Assembly: GCA_022385755.1 (NCBI GenBank)
Contig: MU278376.1
Span: 51,709 to 115,708 of the forward strand
Length of the DNA: 64,000 nt
DNA from: Trametopsis cervina
Taxonomy: Eukaryota; Basidiomycota; Agaricomycetes; Polyporales; Irpicaceae
Direction of reading: 5' to 3'
The notes below the pieces were generated by a model that saw only the letters and a program-made list of their open reading frames with translations, searched no databases and was not told the DNA's origin. Every line of letters starts with the position of its first letter. The stretch's first letter is position 1. Shown here piece after piece: positions 22,401-33,318 of this stretch. The position numbers and the translations under genes were made by a program.

Positions 22401-24450
22401 CGCATGTCGAGCTAGAAGACCAGCGCCGCCAAGTGGAAGAGCTCACACAATCGAAGAAACGCTTGCAGTCTGAAGTTGCGGATCTCAAGGATCGGCTAGA
22501 AATGGAAATCATCTCCAAGAACGACGAAGCCAGTAAGACTCGAGAGACTTATATCTTGTGACACCTTCCGAACGATATTGCAGATGCCAAACGGCAGTTA
22601 CAAATACGGCTACAAGAACTCGAAATCACTTCTTCGACATCCTCTACGATACACTCAGGTAGAAATCTTGTCACCGAGCCAGACTTACGCGCTGATAAAT
22701 ATGCAGAGCTTGCGGAGGCTGTCGAGACATACAAATCGAAGACAGACTCATATCTTCATCGGCTCGAGGAAGCTGAGATAGCAAAGGCAAAAGCTGCTCG
22801 CGCCGAGGCATCTGGTACGTTTATCTGCCTATCTCGACAGTTGAACACACGCCTGAATCATGGGATTGGTAGCTCGGCGGGCACTTGCTGACGCAGAGAA
22901 TGCACAAGCGGTTGCCGTTTCCGAACGCCAGGCGGCTGAAGAGCGTTTGAAAGCTGCAGAAGATCGCGTCCACGAGCTTGAAGCTAAGCTGGAGGAGGAG
23001 GGACGGGAGAGCTCTGACCTTGAAATGTTACGACAAAGGCTCCGAGAAGAAATGGAGGACGAGCGCAACCAGCATCAGCAGGACCTGAATGAGCGTGATT
23101 TCACTGCGGATCAGACGAGAAAGAAGTACCAGGGTAAGCTTACACCTTCATCTCGATCACTCCTGCTAAGTATATCGGTACAGCCGAGCTCGCCCAGTTG
23201 ACCGACGGTGGGTATTTCTCTCTGTGCTCAGGAATGCTTGCTCAGCTGACCCGCTCTAGAACTTCAATCTCAGCGAGAAACCATGAGTAGGTTGCGTGAG
23301 GAAAATCGTAAAGCTCGCTCAGATTTGGACGACCTCCAGCTTCGTTACGATGACGAAGTTTATAACGGCGGGGCGTGGAAGAAGGAAAGAGAACGCTTGG
23401 AGACCAAGATCCAGGACATCACTAAAGCGTTTGAGTCCTCATCTGCCGCACAGACTGAGCAGCAGTCCCAAATTGTCTCTCTACACTCTCAAGTCAGAGA
23501 GCTTCGGAGCGTTCTCAACGACGCAGAAGCAGACAGAGCACTGTTACAGAAAGCTCGTCGGGCATTGCAAGCGGAATTGGAGAGCATAAAGTTGGATCAT
23601 GCTGACACAAGCAAGATGACATCCGAAACTGAACTGCAGAAGTTGCGACTGAAGAAACAAGACCTGGAAAGAGCGTTGGAGGAGCAAGAGGACAGAGTGG
23701 CGATGGCATTCGAGAGAATGAAGAAGGCTGAAGCTTATGCGGCCGAGTCACAGGTTGAACTTGGGAAAGTTCGGGTCGAGAACTCCGAATTGGACAAGTT
23801 GAACGTAAGTAACGCTACGTCAGCGCAGCTGCGGTACTCATAATATATTTCTTTGGTATAGGCCAATCTGGAGAAGCAGATCAAGGAACTCAACGTTCGG
23901 GTAGTTGACCTCGAGACAAGGTCTCTGAACTCTCCTCGCCCTGTAACGACGTCGAGAAGACTCGAAAGCAGGATTGAAGAGCTCACTAACCAATTGAATC
24001 AGTCGACAAAGGACACCTCGCGAGTCAACAGATCTGCCGACAAGACGGCTCGCGATGCAAGATGGCAGCTAGCTGAATCCGATCGAGCGCGTGCTAGGCT
24101 GGAGGAAGAGGTCAAGAATTACGAAGGCAAGCTATTGAGCCTGAGACAAGCCATGGACGAACTTGTAAGTCTCCCTTCTATGTACCTCAGCGATTCGTTC
24201 TCATGATATGTACGCAGCAAACTTCCGAGAACGACCTGCAACTTGCGAAGCGCCGTGCTGAGCGGGAGGCTGCCGATTATAAGCAGAAGGCATTGAAGTA
24301 AGTCTTGACATTGTGTTAGAGCGATGTGCGTTCTCACTGGTATCTCGTAGTTTGGAGAGAGAAGTCGAACGTCTCAGAAGTCGCCTGGAGCGTCCTTCAT
24401 CCACCGTCCTACTCGGCTCGCCAGCAGCTTCGCCGCGAAAAGGTCAATAA
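16462..24450 (+). CDS. MYO1: Class II (conventional) myosin heavy chain
   Basis: The 8-kb gene encodes a myosin motor, neck and long coiled-coil tail. The N-terminal SH3-like part has [17 protein letters not shown]. The motor shows GESGAGKTE (P-loop, about 17162), [11 protein letters not shown] (switch I), DIAGFEIFE (switch II), [11 protein letters not shown] (actin interface) and [20 protein letters not shown] (SH1/SH2). The neck has two IQ-like segments, then [14 protein letters not shown], the class II junction. From 19500 the tail is heptad-rich, broken near 21900 by a Pro-rich hinge ([12 protein letters not shown]). It ends [12 protein letters not shown] and TAA (24448-24450). Loop 1, between the P-loop and switch I, carries a Ser-rich insertion of about 70 residues. 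Introns are many, and 20851-20901 is a GC-AG intron. It is the motor of the contractile actomyosin ring at septation. Its essential light chain lies at 44 kb. Confidence 0.95.
20851..20901 (+). other. GC-AG intron in the myosin II tail
   Basis: The sequence AAAGAG|GCAAGTCC ... TTTGTATCAG|GCTCTC restores the coiled-coil frame (KEKE then [12 protein letters not shown]). The 51-bp intron is a multiple of three and has no stop, so gene finders may translate it as 17 extra residues that break the heptads. A branch-like ACTAAGT lies near its end. No GT donor gives the same join. Confidence 0.75.
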
Positions 24451-25300
24451 TCATCTCCCATATATATCGGCCCTGGTGGTTCTACTATCACGATTTTACG
24501 ACTATCACGACCCCATCGCATACTTCCTAGTCTTCTTCAGTTCTTCGGACATCATCTTTGTGTACACTCATGTCGCATAAGTATTAGCACGTTCTTGCTT
24601 TGTATCGTTATGAACCATTCAATACGGCATATTGATTCGGTGTACGACTGCGCTTGGACGAGATGGGCGACATTCTAGTATCTTGAGCAAGAGGCAAATC
24701 AGAAGATATCTTGTCAGCTCCGGTCAACGGTGAAGGATGAATAGAAATGGCTGAAGAGACAGAAGGAAGCGCGGCGCTCAAGCAGGGTCATGATTCCCCT
24801 AACGCCATACCCCACAACTATCTGTCAGCCTTCCTCTGCTATGATAGGACTCGGGCAAGGGCAGGCTTCACGGGTCCGGCGCGGCTGCCGGGCCCCAAAG
24901 TTTTCATTGAGATGGAGAGCGTCGCTGCTTTCTGCGTGCAAGGAGCAGTGGCTGCTTGCGAACGAGCGAGCGCCACTATGGGGTGAGTGTGTGAGGGGGA
25001 TGGTGGCAGTGACAGAAGAGGAAAGGGTTGATGGGTGAGCGAGGACGCTCGCAGCGGTATTGCCTCCAGACAGACGAGACGACATAGATGCGAGCTCCAA
25101 TTCGGCACACACCGCGGTATGAGGCGGGCACTCACCTGAAGGGCCGCGTCGGCAGCAGAGGCCTGGGAAATGTCTCCCTACCCTTGGAATCCGACATGAC
25201 CACGAACCTAGAGAAACGCCACCGGGCCTTGATGCTTGAAGACTATCTTCAAAACCAGGGAGTCTTGAAGACACTGCGCGGGCGGGAGACCTTACGGTTG
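24451..25300. other. Intergenic, 0.85 kb
   Basis: It holds the myosin 3' UTR and sequence downstream of the truncated membrane gene. Open stretches on both strands show no domain; the long minus-strand frame here is an out-of-frame extension of the membrane gene. Confidence 0.4.
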
Positions 25301-25770
25301 TCAGACAGTTCCCTCTCGTAATGGCGGGATATCCACCGAGATGTAGGTCAGCATATAAGGCCAGTGCCGGCTTTCGTTCGTCGCTTCCTGGAGAATGACA
25401 CGCAGACAAGCGATGAGGTATATGAGGAGGGTGATGACGGCGGACAGCTGAAGTGCACAATTGATCAGTGCGAGCGGCCAGTGGTATTGTGCAGTAAAAA
25501 TCAGGTGGATGAGGAGAACAGATGTGAGGGTGAGAACGATGCCTGTTACGAGGATCTGTATCGGCAGCGAGCGAGCAAACGACGGACGGTATTGGAGGAT
25601 AGGGTCGAATGGGAAACCACTGGGGACTGATCTCAGCACATTGCTGTATGTCAAAATAGCGATACTCACTCATCAGTGCTATTGTCCGTCGAGCTTGAGG
25701 CATTGGCTGCATCCTGCGCATAAGCGAGACCTATCAAGAGGCATAACGAAATCCAGCGCCATATTTTCAT
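25301..25770 (-). CDS. Fungal membrane protein, 3'-truncated copy (copy 2)
   Basis: Exon 1 (25770-25670) encodes a signal peptide, MKIWRWISLCLLIGLAYAQD, followed by a Ser/Thr-rich linker. A 50-bp intron (25669-25620) joins in frame to GFPFDPILQYRPSFARSLPI. Two hydrophobic segments follow: LVTGIVLTLTSVLLIHLIF and LALINCALQLSAVITLLIYL. After VDIPPLREG the sequence stops resembling copy 1 and ends within a few codons (TGA, 25303-25301), giving 139 aa. Copy 1 has at least one more membrane exon, so this copy has lost its 3' half at about 25318. Function is unknown. It may be a pseudogene or make a short secretory-pathway protein. Confidence 0.6.
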
Positions 25771-26025
25771 TGTGCCCCGACGGAAAGGCGAGTGTGCTGA
25801 TCAGGCAGATACAACCAGTACGTGCGGTACTGAGAGCGAGGCGCAGGTATATGCCGTTAACATACACTCTCAAGGAAGGACTGAGACAAAGAGGTTCGAG
25901 TAGGCGTGAAGACCTCTGGTCTTGCGCAATAGGGAGTCGTGGCTTTCGATCAATCCAGAAACAAACGCTGTCACGCGCAAACGCAACTCTACTCTCAACC
26001 TCCATTATCCACAAGAACTCATCCC

Positions 26026-26380
26026 ATGGCGACTGAGCCTCTGACACTGCCCGCCTCTCTGCTCACGCGCAAAGAGCATGGGCTTTACACTACTGGTCTC
26101 TGCGCGCTTGCAGACACTGAACATCAGCCACAGGCAGGTGGAGATTCATACTATGAGTCGCTCGAGGTTTCCACCGTTGAGGTCCGGGGTTGGCTCTCGG
26201 GTGTATTTGGCCCTGCTCTTTCCATGAGCAGTATCAAGGCGATTCTCCAACTGTTCTGTCCGTCTTTGCTCCGAACAGATGTCCTCAGCGGCGAACAGTT
26301 CTTTGCTGCAGCTCGGCTTGCCACGCATGTGAGATCCGGGACTGCCTTGGTTGAAATAGAACATCTTCTTTCCATTGCCG
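26026..26380 (+). CDS. EH-like N-terminal domain fragment
   Basis: ATG 26026 opens about 118 codons up to a donor (ATTGCCG|GTGAGC at 26381). The segment starts TEPLTLPASLLTRKEHGLYT, continues VRGWLSGVFGPALSMSSIKA, and includes CPSLLRTDVLSGEQFFAAAR. It resembles the N-terminal EH/EF-hand-like domain of mushroom endocytosis-type proteins (pattern from memory). Those proteins then carry long Pro-rich tails. Here the next recognisable coding sequence belongs to a nuclease-kinase gene. The fragment may be the 5' end of a fused gene with 26659-28222 or the remnant of a gene cut by insertion. A good TACTAAC branch site (26523-26529) followed by TGCTACAG is consistent with splicing towards DDYLDEAGDTVSELPQAE. 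Confidence 0.5.
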
Positions 26381-26658
26381 GTGAGCATGCGTCCGCTTTC
26401 TTTGGCTGAGTGGGCACCATCCCTGCAGCAGTATAGCGCGTACTGCCCGCACAGGCCTCATCCTGATCACATTGATGAGGCCAGGATCATGTTCAGGCTT
26501 ATCTCCCGTGTTGTGCCACATACTAACAGCATGCTACAGCGGATGATTACCTCGATGAAGCTGGAGACACGGTGTCAGAGTTGCCTCAGGCTGAACGAAG
26601 TAAGTTTGCAATATTTTCTGCATTGGCTTTATGCTGAACACGGATGTCTATCGACAGA

Positions 26659-28222
26659 TCAGCGGCACGCTCTGCACAGTGTTAAAGATGCAGCAAAGCC
26701 ATCAGATACTGTCAAAAGCAACACTATCCATTATCAAGAGCAAGCTGCACGACCAATTTATAACGGTCGCCCGTTCACATGCATTAGGCTACCGGTGTCT
26801 ATTCTTGACCCTACCCTTGCCCAGCTACAGGACGACGTTGAGCATATCGACAAACACCCGCCCAAGGCCGAGACTGTAGCGCAGACCGCCAAACTGGTTC
26901 ATACCTTGCAACAACAGCATGAGAACGAGAACAAGATGATGGTCGTAACAATGCCGCTTTTTCTGCAGCTGCTTGGGATCGACCCCTCAGAGGCAAAGAC
27001 CAACTACAAGCTGGGGAGCCCATCAATTACTGCCAGTGATGCGGCCGTTTTGTTCCCGCTGGCCGATCCCGAGTCGTTCGCAATCGCTCTCCACTTTGAA
27101 GGCAAGTTGTCGCTAACCGAGGCCGATGTTGAAAGCATCTTGACCTATCGCAAGCATGTGGCTTACCGTGATGAGGCAGGGTGCCATCTTTGACTTTGAC
27201 AGGCTTTCTTACTTATTGCTCTCTACCAGCTTCAAGGTGCTCTTTACGCCACGTGTCTCCCTTGCATTCACATAGCCATTGCTGGTCCATACATCCGTAT
27301 CTCGGTGACAACCTACGGAGAAGATATTTTTGTATATCACGTCACTGACTACATTTCTATTGGTGGCCCGGGAGACCTGCAACACCTACGCCGACGAGTA
27401 GACTACATTGCCAGGCACTTCGATCTGGTACGCAAGGCGCTTCAGGCACTGCGTGAATACTATGCATCTATACCTCCTCGGACACAGGAGCAGGCAGACG
27501 GTCGGCGTTTCTGGCCAAATCCCACACGTAGTGGTGGTGAGCGCGCGCTGGCCGATCTTGTGTACAAAGACCGAATCTCCTCTGAAAAGGACGCTACACG
27601 ACCGCGGCTATACATGCCTGCCATGTGGGAAGCAACATATAAGGGGGAGCGAGTACTGGTCAAGTTCACAGAGCATTACTCCGTTCGTGCACATCGGATT
27701 CTCGCTGATTGTGTTCCGCCAAAGGCTCCCAAGCTGCATTTCGCCGAGAGGCTCCTTGGAGGGGTGTGGATGGTGGTGATGGAATACCTCGAGGGGCAAG
27801 ATGCCGACAAGAAGTTTGGCCATAAAGCACTTCCTGGCTCTGTGGTTGCCGACGTCGAGGTGGTATTGAAGCTGCTGCATGACCGGGGCATGGTGTTTGG
27901 TGATCTTCAACGTCCAAACATCATGGTCAAGATGGAAGGTGCCAAATATCGTGCAAAGCTAATTGACTTTGATTTCTCAGGCAAGGAGATTGAGAGCGAG
28001 GGCGAGCACACGCGGCAAGTCGGCCTGCTTGACGAAGAAGGAACGGGGTCATATGATTGCTTTCTCCGTACTGACCCTGGCTTTCCCCAGGGAGTACAAC
28101 CCGCTGGGCGAATGCATAAACAGCACGATCTTGACATGTTGCACATCATCTCCAAAGCCGACTATGATATTATACTGAATCAACCCGCGGGTGGTAGTGG
28201 TTTTGTTAATGTTCGCACGTAG
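26659..28222 (+). CDS. Nuclease-like segment fused to protein-kinase-like domain
   Basis: The start is unresolved. The first half has RPFTCIRLPVSILDPTLAQL and then IALHFEGKLSLTEADVES. The EGK (27098-27106) matches the E-x-K core of PD-(D/E)xK nucleases, and mushroom relatives show a comparable E-x-K there (family memory). An intron (about 27189-27230) leads to LQGALYATCLPCIHIAIAGP, then YISIGGPGDLQHLRRRVDYI. The kinase part has YKGERVLVKFTEHYS (ATP-Lys), WMVVMEYLEG (hinge), FGDLQRPNIMV (catalytic loop with HRD replaced by FGD) and LIDFDFSGK (metal loop DFD). It ends SGFVNVRT and TAG (28220-28222). The architecture resembles Crinkler-like nuclease-kinase proteins of fungi and oomycetes. Its last 200 bp are repeated at the right window edge. 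Confidence 0.7.
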
Positions 28223-28860
28223 TCGCAAAGATATCACTGTGGTCTTGGACAGTGTAGCACGACTACAATGCAAGTCGTATGTTCGCCTTCCTGAGGTGCA
28301 TGACCTCCACTTGTTTGGCGCCTCTCCCTTCGTTCCACTCTTCCTCGCCCAGGTTGGCCAGTGGTTGCCCACAGTGTCTTTGATCTCACCAGTCGTGCTG
28401 CAACTCACGCCAGACACGAGCACACTGCACGTCCAAACGTTCAAATCTACGTGAGTTTACACGAGGTCCAGACTCTGGCAGCCAGATTCCCCAGGATCGT
28501 GTCGCCCAAGTTCTATGAACATGTGTACTTGTGCACATCCCCAAAGGAGTCCTCTTAGTCGTTAAGTCATGCATCCGCTTTTCCACGACAATCTACAGAG
28601 AAAACTAACAGAGAAAACTACGTTTCCGTTGGTGGTGCGGGAGACCTGCAACACCTACGCTGACAAGTCAAGTACGTTACAGATCTGGTACACGAGGCGT
28701 TTCACGCACTGCACAGATACAGTACATGGGTCCGGTCGGGAACGCAGTGAGTCTACCAGATACTGTACATACTGTATTGATATCCCGTGCCGTCATCCAA
28801 GAAGGGAATTCTCATCACCTGGATACTACAGCAGAATCGTCGAGACGTCACGCTGAACGC
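28223..28860 (+). pseudogene. Debris of nuclease-kinase gene(s)
   Basis: Bases 28625-28720 repeat, at lower identity, the kinase-gene exon at about 27355-27460. They encode VGGAGDLQHLR, a TGA, then QVKYVTDLVHEAFHALHRY, versus YISIGGPGDLQHLRRRVDYI in the intact gene. In the right-arm copy the TGA is CGA. Just before it, 28245-28557 holds an open but unrecognised segment (LHLFGASPFVPLFLAQ ... PRIVSPKFYEHVYLCT). This looks like the remains of a tandem kinase-gene copy. Confidence 0.55.
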
Positions 28861-28970
28861 GCCAGAGCTCGATAACAACCTATCAACCTATCAGACCCAC
28901 CAGTACAAATGACAGAGAGTGACTACCTACCCTGATGTGTACAGCCTCGACTCATCCCACCCCCCACGCC

Positions 28971-30823
28971 ATGAGCACGAACACGAAATTCAGGATCGCA
29001 ATTGTGTACGTTCCCTCTTAGCGCTGCGCTTTGACTTCAAAGAGCTCGGACTGACTATAGCACTTTTTACATCCTAGTGGCGGAGGCATAGGGGGACTTG
29101 CCCTCGCTGTGGCCCTGGGAAAGCTTGATGCAGCCGTCGAGGTCGACATCTACGAAAGCACTGGAAAGTTCAGCGAGGTTGGCGCAGGCATCGGCATGTT
29201 TGCACGGACATGGGAGCTGATGCGGACCCTCGGTCTGGAAGAGGACTTGAAAGCGATAGACGGCATCCAAGACATGGGTGGGCTGCGTTGTCGTCCTTCC
29301 GGCTCAGCTAGACTGAGACTGACTGACGTGCATCGTCTTGGCGTGCAGAGTCGAAGATGGCGTACTACAAGTCTGATCAGACGCCGCCCATACTATGCGG
29401 CCATGCCGAACGTGAGACTGGACTCGTTCCTATATTATATCTATTGAGCTCACAAGTCTGACAACAAATCTGACTGCTGTTCTAATCATCAGACACAATG
29501 AGGTCGTTCCACCGAGCCGAATTCCTCAAAGTGCTCGAAGACCACGTCCCTTCCCACTACCGCAAGCACTTCAACAAGCGTCTGACGTCTTACGAGGACA
29601 GCGCGCAGCAGCCAGTTCTTTTGCACTTCAAGGACGGAACGACAGCGCAATGCGATGTGCTGATTGGTACGGACGGCATCAAATCCGCTGTGCGACGTTC
29701 AATGTTTACGCAGCTGACGGAGAAGAAGGGGGTCGCACCGCAGACGTATCAGTGGTGCATGGACGCAACCTGGTCTGGTCTCGTAGCATACCGCGGTCTT
29801 GTTCCCACCGATACCCTGAAGGCACAGTGTCCTAATCATATGGGGCTTACTTCCCCTGTATATGTCAGTGCCAGTGCTCCCACTTGCTCTCACGAATCAC
29901 CGCTGACAAACCAACGCAGTATTTTGGGAAGGACAAGGTTGGTTCATACTATCTATCTCTATCCTGTACAGTAAGCATGCTGAGACGGTAACTTGGTACA
30001 GAGTGCGATTTCGTACCCAATATCCCAAGGACACATGCTCAATGTTGCCGTTATGGTGTACCAGCCGGGAACCCGCGGCCTGCCGTACGAAGGCCCCTGG
30101 GTAACCACAGTTGACAGGGCAGAGTTCCTAGATGAAATCGCCAGCTGGGATTCAGAAGTGTGCTCATTGTTCAAGGTACCTTTCGTCTCAGAGCCTTCAG
30201 CCGCAGCTAATGCTTATAACTTGCTTCCGCATGCACCTAGGATATTCATAGTCCTTCCAAGTGGGCAGTCAACGAAGTTGTCGGTCTGCCCACGTTTGTT
30301 TCTGACCGGGCGGCCATCATGGGCGACGCGGTAACCCTCACACAACAGTCCATACACAAACCTGTCAATACTCATACCTGCTTCACATAGGCGCATGCCA
30401 TGATGCCTCTACTGGCCTCAGGAGCATCACAGGCAGTCGAGGTCAGCTATCTAGCCTCCGCTACAGTTGTTCTCGTTCTAAATCCGTTACCTGTAGGACG
30501 CGATTATCCTCGCCACCGTCCTCGCCCATAGTGCAACACAAGCTGACACCATCCCCCACGGGCTTGAGGTATATGACGAGATCCGCCGCCCGTTCGCGTT
30601 GCACATCCAAGAGCTCTCGTATCTGACCGGCGAGAGCATCTGGCTGGAGAGCATGGGCCTGAGGGATTACACGGCGGAAGACAGCGCTGCGGGACGGATA
30701 CCGCATGCGGAGCTAGTAGAGCTAGTGACCAAGGACTGGCCGGACAAGTTTCGATGGGCGTGGACGACGAGTCTGAAGGGCGATCAGGATCGTGCAATTG
30801 AGATGTTGAACTCTGCGGTCTAG
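28971..30823 (+). CDS. FAD-dependent monooxygenase (salicylate hydroxylase-like), left copy
   Basis: ATG 28971 starts FRIAIV; after an intron (GTACGT...CATCCTAG) the dinucleotide motif GGGIGGLALAVALGK follows. Then come EVDIYESTGKFSEVGAGIGM, FHRADF-like FHRAEFLKVLEDH, and DVLIGTDGIKSAVR (the DG motif). SYPISQGHMLNVAVMVYQPG is next, then MGDA and AHAMMPLLASGASQAVED (GD motif). The C-terminus ends DRAIEMLNSAV and TAG (30821-30823). These are the three signature motifs of group A flavoprotein hydroxylases, about 430 aa, with several introns. In wood and litter fungi such enzymes hydroxylate or decarboxylate aromatic acids; the substrate here is unknown. It is copied in inverse orientation at 61204-63056 with equal genomic length. 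Confidence 0.9.
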
Positions 30824-31213
30824 AATTTGACCCGCTTGTGTCTGTAGTGTGCTCAACGCGGTAGCATCACTATTTCGTTTGTTCCTTGCCTCGACGCGCA
30901 GGGATCACACTCATAGGGCGAGCGGCTGCTTTGAGTGTGATCTGATCAAATACATCATCCGTGTTGCGATTATCGCGTCGGTGGCAATCAGCTCTTTACC
31001 GCAACCTTCAGAGTACAGTGCTACACACGCGTGAATTCCAGTACGTGAACAGCATGCATGTCCTTCCACAGTACCATTGTGGGCAATAAATAACTTCTTT
31101 GTCCCTCCCAGTACTCCCTTTTCCCTGTAGAGTTTATTGCTTGCAGATCTCGCCTACGTTCACGATTCGCCAGCTGCTTTGTAGCAGAAGTGCTATCCTA
31201 AGCATCACACGAC
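30824..31213. other. Intergenic; inner edge of inverted repeat
   Basis: It contains the monooxygenase 3' flank (to 30911 shared with the right arm) and the otubain promoter. No other feature was seen. Confidence 0.45.
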
Positions 31214-32683
31214 GATGTCTTCCACAGAGCAACACCCACCACCTCGTAGGCAAAGTAGCGGTCGTGAGTCATCCCCTGCTGATTGCGTTTCTCGTACAGC
31301 ACCCACCGAGCAGGGCGCGCCGGCCGCGACCGACAACCGTACGTGCAATTAGCACCTCACCGTCTTCCAGCAACAGTACTGAAACGGTAACTCTCTGTGT
31401 GCACCAACAGCGCAAGCCCAGACCAACCCAGAAGACATGACACAGCTGAGCTCTCTCGAGCTGCAGGAGCTCACACAGGTGCGCGCCGCCCTTTCCCATT
31501 CCCTCTCCTCCCTCTCCCTCTCCTGCGCTCACCGCGTTGGCCCATGCAGCAACTGCTCGAGTCGGAAGCGTCGAAGCGTCCGCTGATCTCTGCGAGTCTG
31601 CCGCTGAGCAGCCTGCGCGAGGAGTACGAGCGCGGCGCGGGCCATTTTGTGCGGCAGATCGACTGGCTCGCGGCGCAGGGGTACACGCACGTCCGCCGCA
31701 CCCGCGGCGATGGCGACTGTTTCTATCGCTGTACGTCTTGTCCTGTCTCCCTCTCCCCCACTCTCTCTTCCCTCCTCCCCCACTCACTGACCTGTTCACC
31801 CTCACGCATCCCCGAACACAGCACTCGCGTTCGCATGGCTCGCGCGCCTGATGTCCGCGCCGGACAAGGACGTAGCCGTCTCGCTCGCGCTGTCGCTACT
31901 CGAGGCCTCGCTCGACGTGCTGCGCGCGGCGGGATTCCAGCCGCTCGTCTTCGAGGACTTCTACGACGTGCTCGCCGCGCTCGTGCGCGCCGTCGCCGTC
32001 GCCGATCCCTCGTCTGGCACGCCTCTCACGCCCGCGACGCTCCTCCAGGCGTTCCAGGACCCAGAGAGTGCGTATCCATCTTCGTCTTCTTTCCCCTCTC
32101 TCCGTTTTGCGTGCGCGAACTGACGTACCCCGAACGTGCACAGCGAGTAACTGCATCGTCGTCTTCCTCCGCATGCTCACTTCGGCCGTCATCCGCACTG
32201 ACGCGGACTCGTACGCGCCGTTCCTCGTCCACCCCGACACCGGCGCCGACATTGTGCCACACGAATTCTGCGAACGCTTCGTCGAGGCCACGGGCAAGGA
32301 AGCAGGTGCGCGTTCCCTTATCCCGTCCTCTTCTCTGCCCCTTCCCTTTCCACTTCCACTTCCCCTTCTCCCTTGCACCTCCACTAACCCTCTGATCGGC
32401 AACAGACCACATCCAGATAAGCGCACTCACAAAAGCACTCCGCACGCCCGTGCGTGTCGCATATCTCGATGGGCACGCGCCCGACTCTGTCAACTTTGTC
32501 GATTTCGTCCACCACGACATCGACGACGGCGGCGAAGCTCAGGATCAGGTGCGGGAGACCGTGTTGTTGTACCGGTGTGTCTCTCCCCTTTTTCTTTATG
32601 TTGGTGTTGGTGTTGACCCACGGACTGAATGCACGGGCAGACCGGGCCATTATGATATCCTGGAGAAGCAGGCTACGGGCTGA
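31214..32683 (+). CDS. Otubain-type deubiquitinase (OTU, peptidase C65)
   Basis: ATG 31214 opens a short N-terminal region spread over small exons. Then come QLLESEASKRPLISASLPLS, REEYERGAGHFVRQIDWLAA and YTHVRRTRGDGDCFYRS. GDGDC holds the catalytic Asp/Cys pair (Cys codon 31718-31720). After introns follow LAFAWLARLM, EDFYDVLAALVRAV and NCIVVFLRMLTSAVI, then PFLVHPDTGADIVPHEFCER, RVAYLDG and the C-terminal catalytic PGHYDILEK (His codon 32648-32650). This order matches OTUB1/OTUB2 enzymes, which cleave Lys48-linked ubiquitin chains. At least five introns of about 50-75 bp are pyrimidine-rich (CCCTCTCC runs). It ends KQATG and TGA. The gene has higher GC than its neighbours. Confidence 0.93.
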
Positions 32684-33318
32684 GAATGCGGAACGGGCGA
32701 AGGAGGAGCGAGGGAAGGGGGAGGGGAGAAAGGGGAAGAAGGGCGATCCGTCGAACGCAGATTATGTACAGTACCGCTGCCGTCGCCAGTGAGCATAGCC
32801 GAAAGTAATGAAATAGCCCTCGTATGCACCAGCAGCGGATGCTGCCCCCTCGATCTTATATGTCACAGTAATGGCGCCAGGACGAGGTGCAGACGAGGTG
32901 TAGCGTTTCGTAACAAATAAGGCCGGGCCTGATGGTTAGCTAGCGAGACACACCACGACACAATGCAATGGAGTCCGACACGGCACAGCACAGTAATGGT
33001 ATATATAATACGGTATATCTATCACCACACACAAACATAAACAGCACACACGCACGCGCACGTATGACACGGCGATCTACAGTTATAACTACGCAAGATC
33101 AAGCAACACACACGGGCGGGGGAAAGGACAGTACAGGACGCAAGACGACGTGCGTGGTGGGATAGGCAAGGGACGAGTGTCCGGGGATATGGGGTCTGTA
33201 ACGACGGGAGGGGTAAGGGTAGAGTGTTCAGGGTATCAAACGTACGTATATCGACAAAAGACGAAGTCACACAAAATAGTTCAGGGTCCAGGTCCGCCCT
33301 TCGCCTCTATCGCGCTGG
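32684..33318. other. Convergent intergenic region
   Basis: It holds the 3' flanks of the otubain (plus strand) and the cupredoxin-like gene (minus strand). CA-rich microsatellite-like sequence (CACACACAAACATAAACAGCACACACGCACGCGCACG) occurs at about 33025-33063. Confidence 0.5.

Larger units (their letters stand above)
28023..30911. repeat. Left arm of a large inverted duplication
   Basis: This 2.9-kb block recurs reverse-complemented at 61115-64000. Coordinates pair as x + y = 92027 across the whole monooxygenase gene with no net indel, and 92022-92023 across the kinase 3' end. The inner edge is sharp: both arms share GCGC(A/G)GGGATCACACTC and then differ. The outer edge lies beyond the window on the right side. 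No transposase or terminal repeats were seen at the edge. Confidence 0.92.

Noticed and set aside
24825..25721. 298-codon open frame on the minus strand
   Set aside because: It is out of frame with the membrane protein encoded by the same bases, which has a signal peptide, matching intron and a paralogue at 15-16 kb.
28023..30911. Inverted repeat as arms of a DNA transposon
   Set aside because: Arms carry ordinary host-type genes. No transposase, short terminal repeats or target-site duplication were seen at the visible edge.
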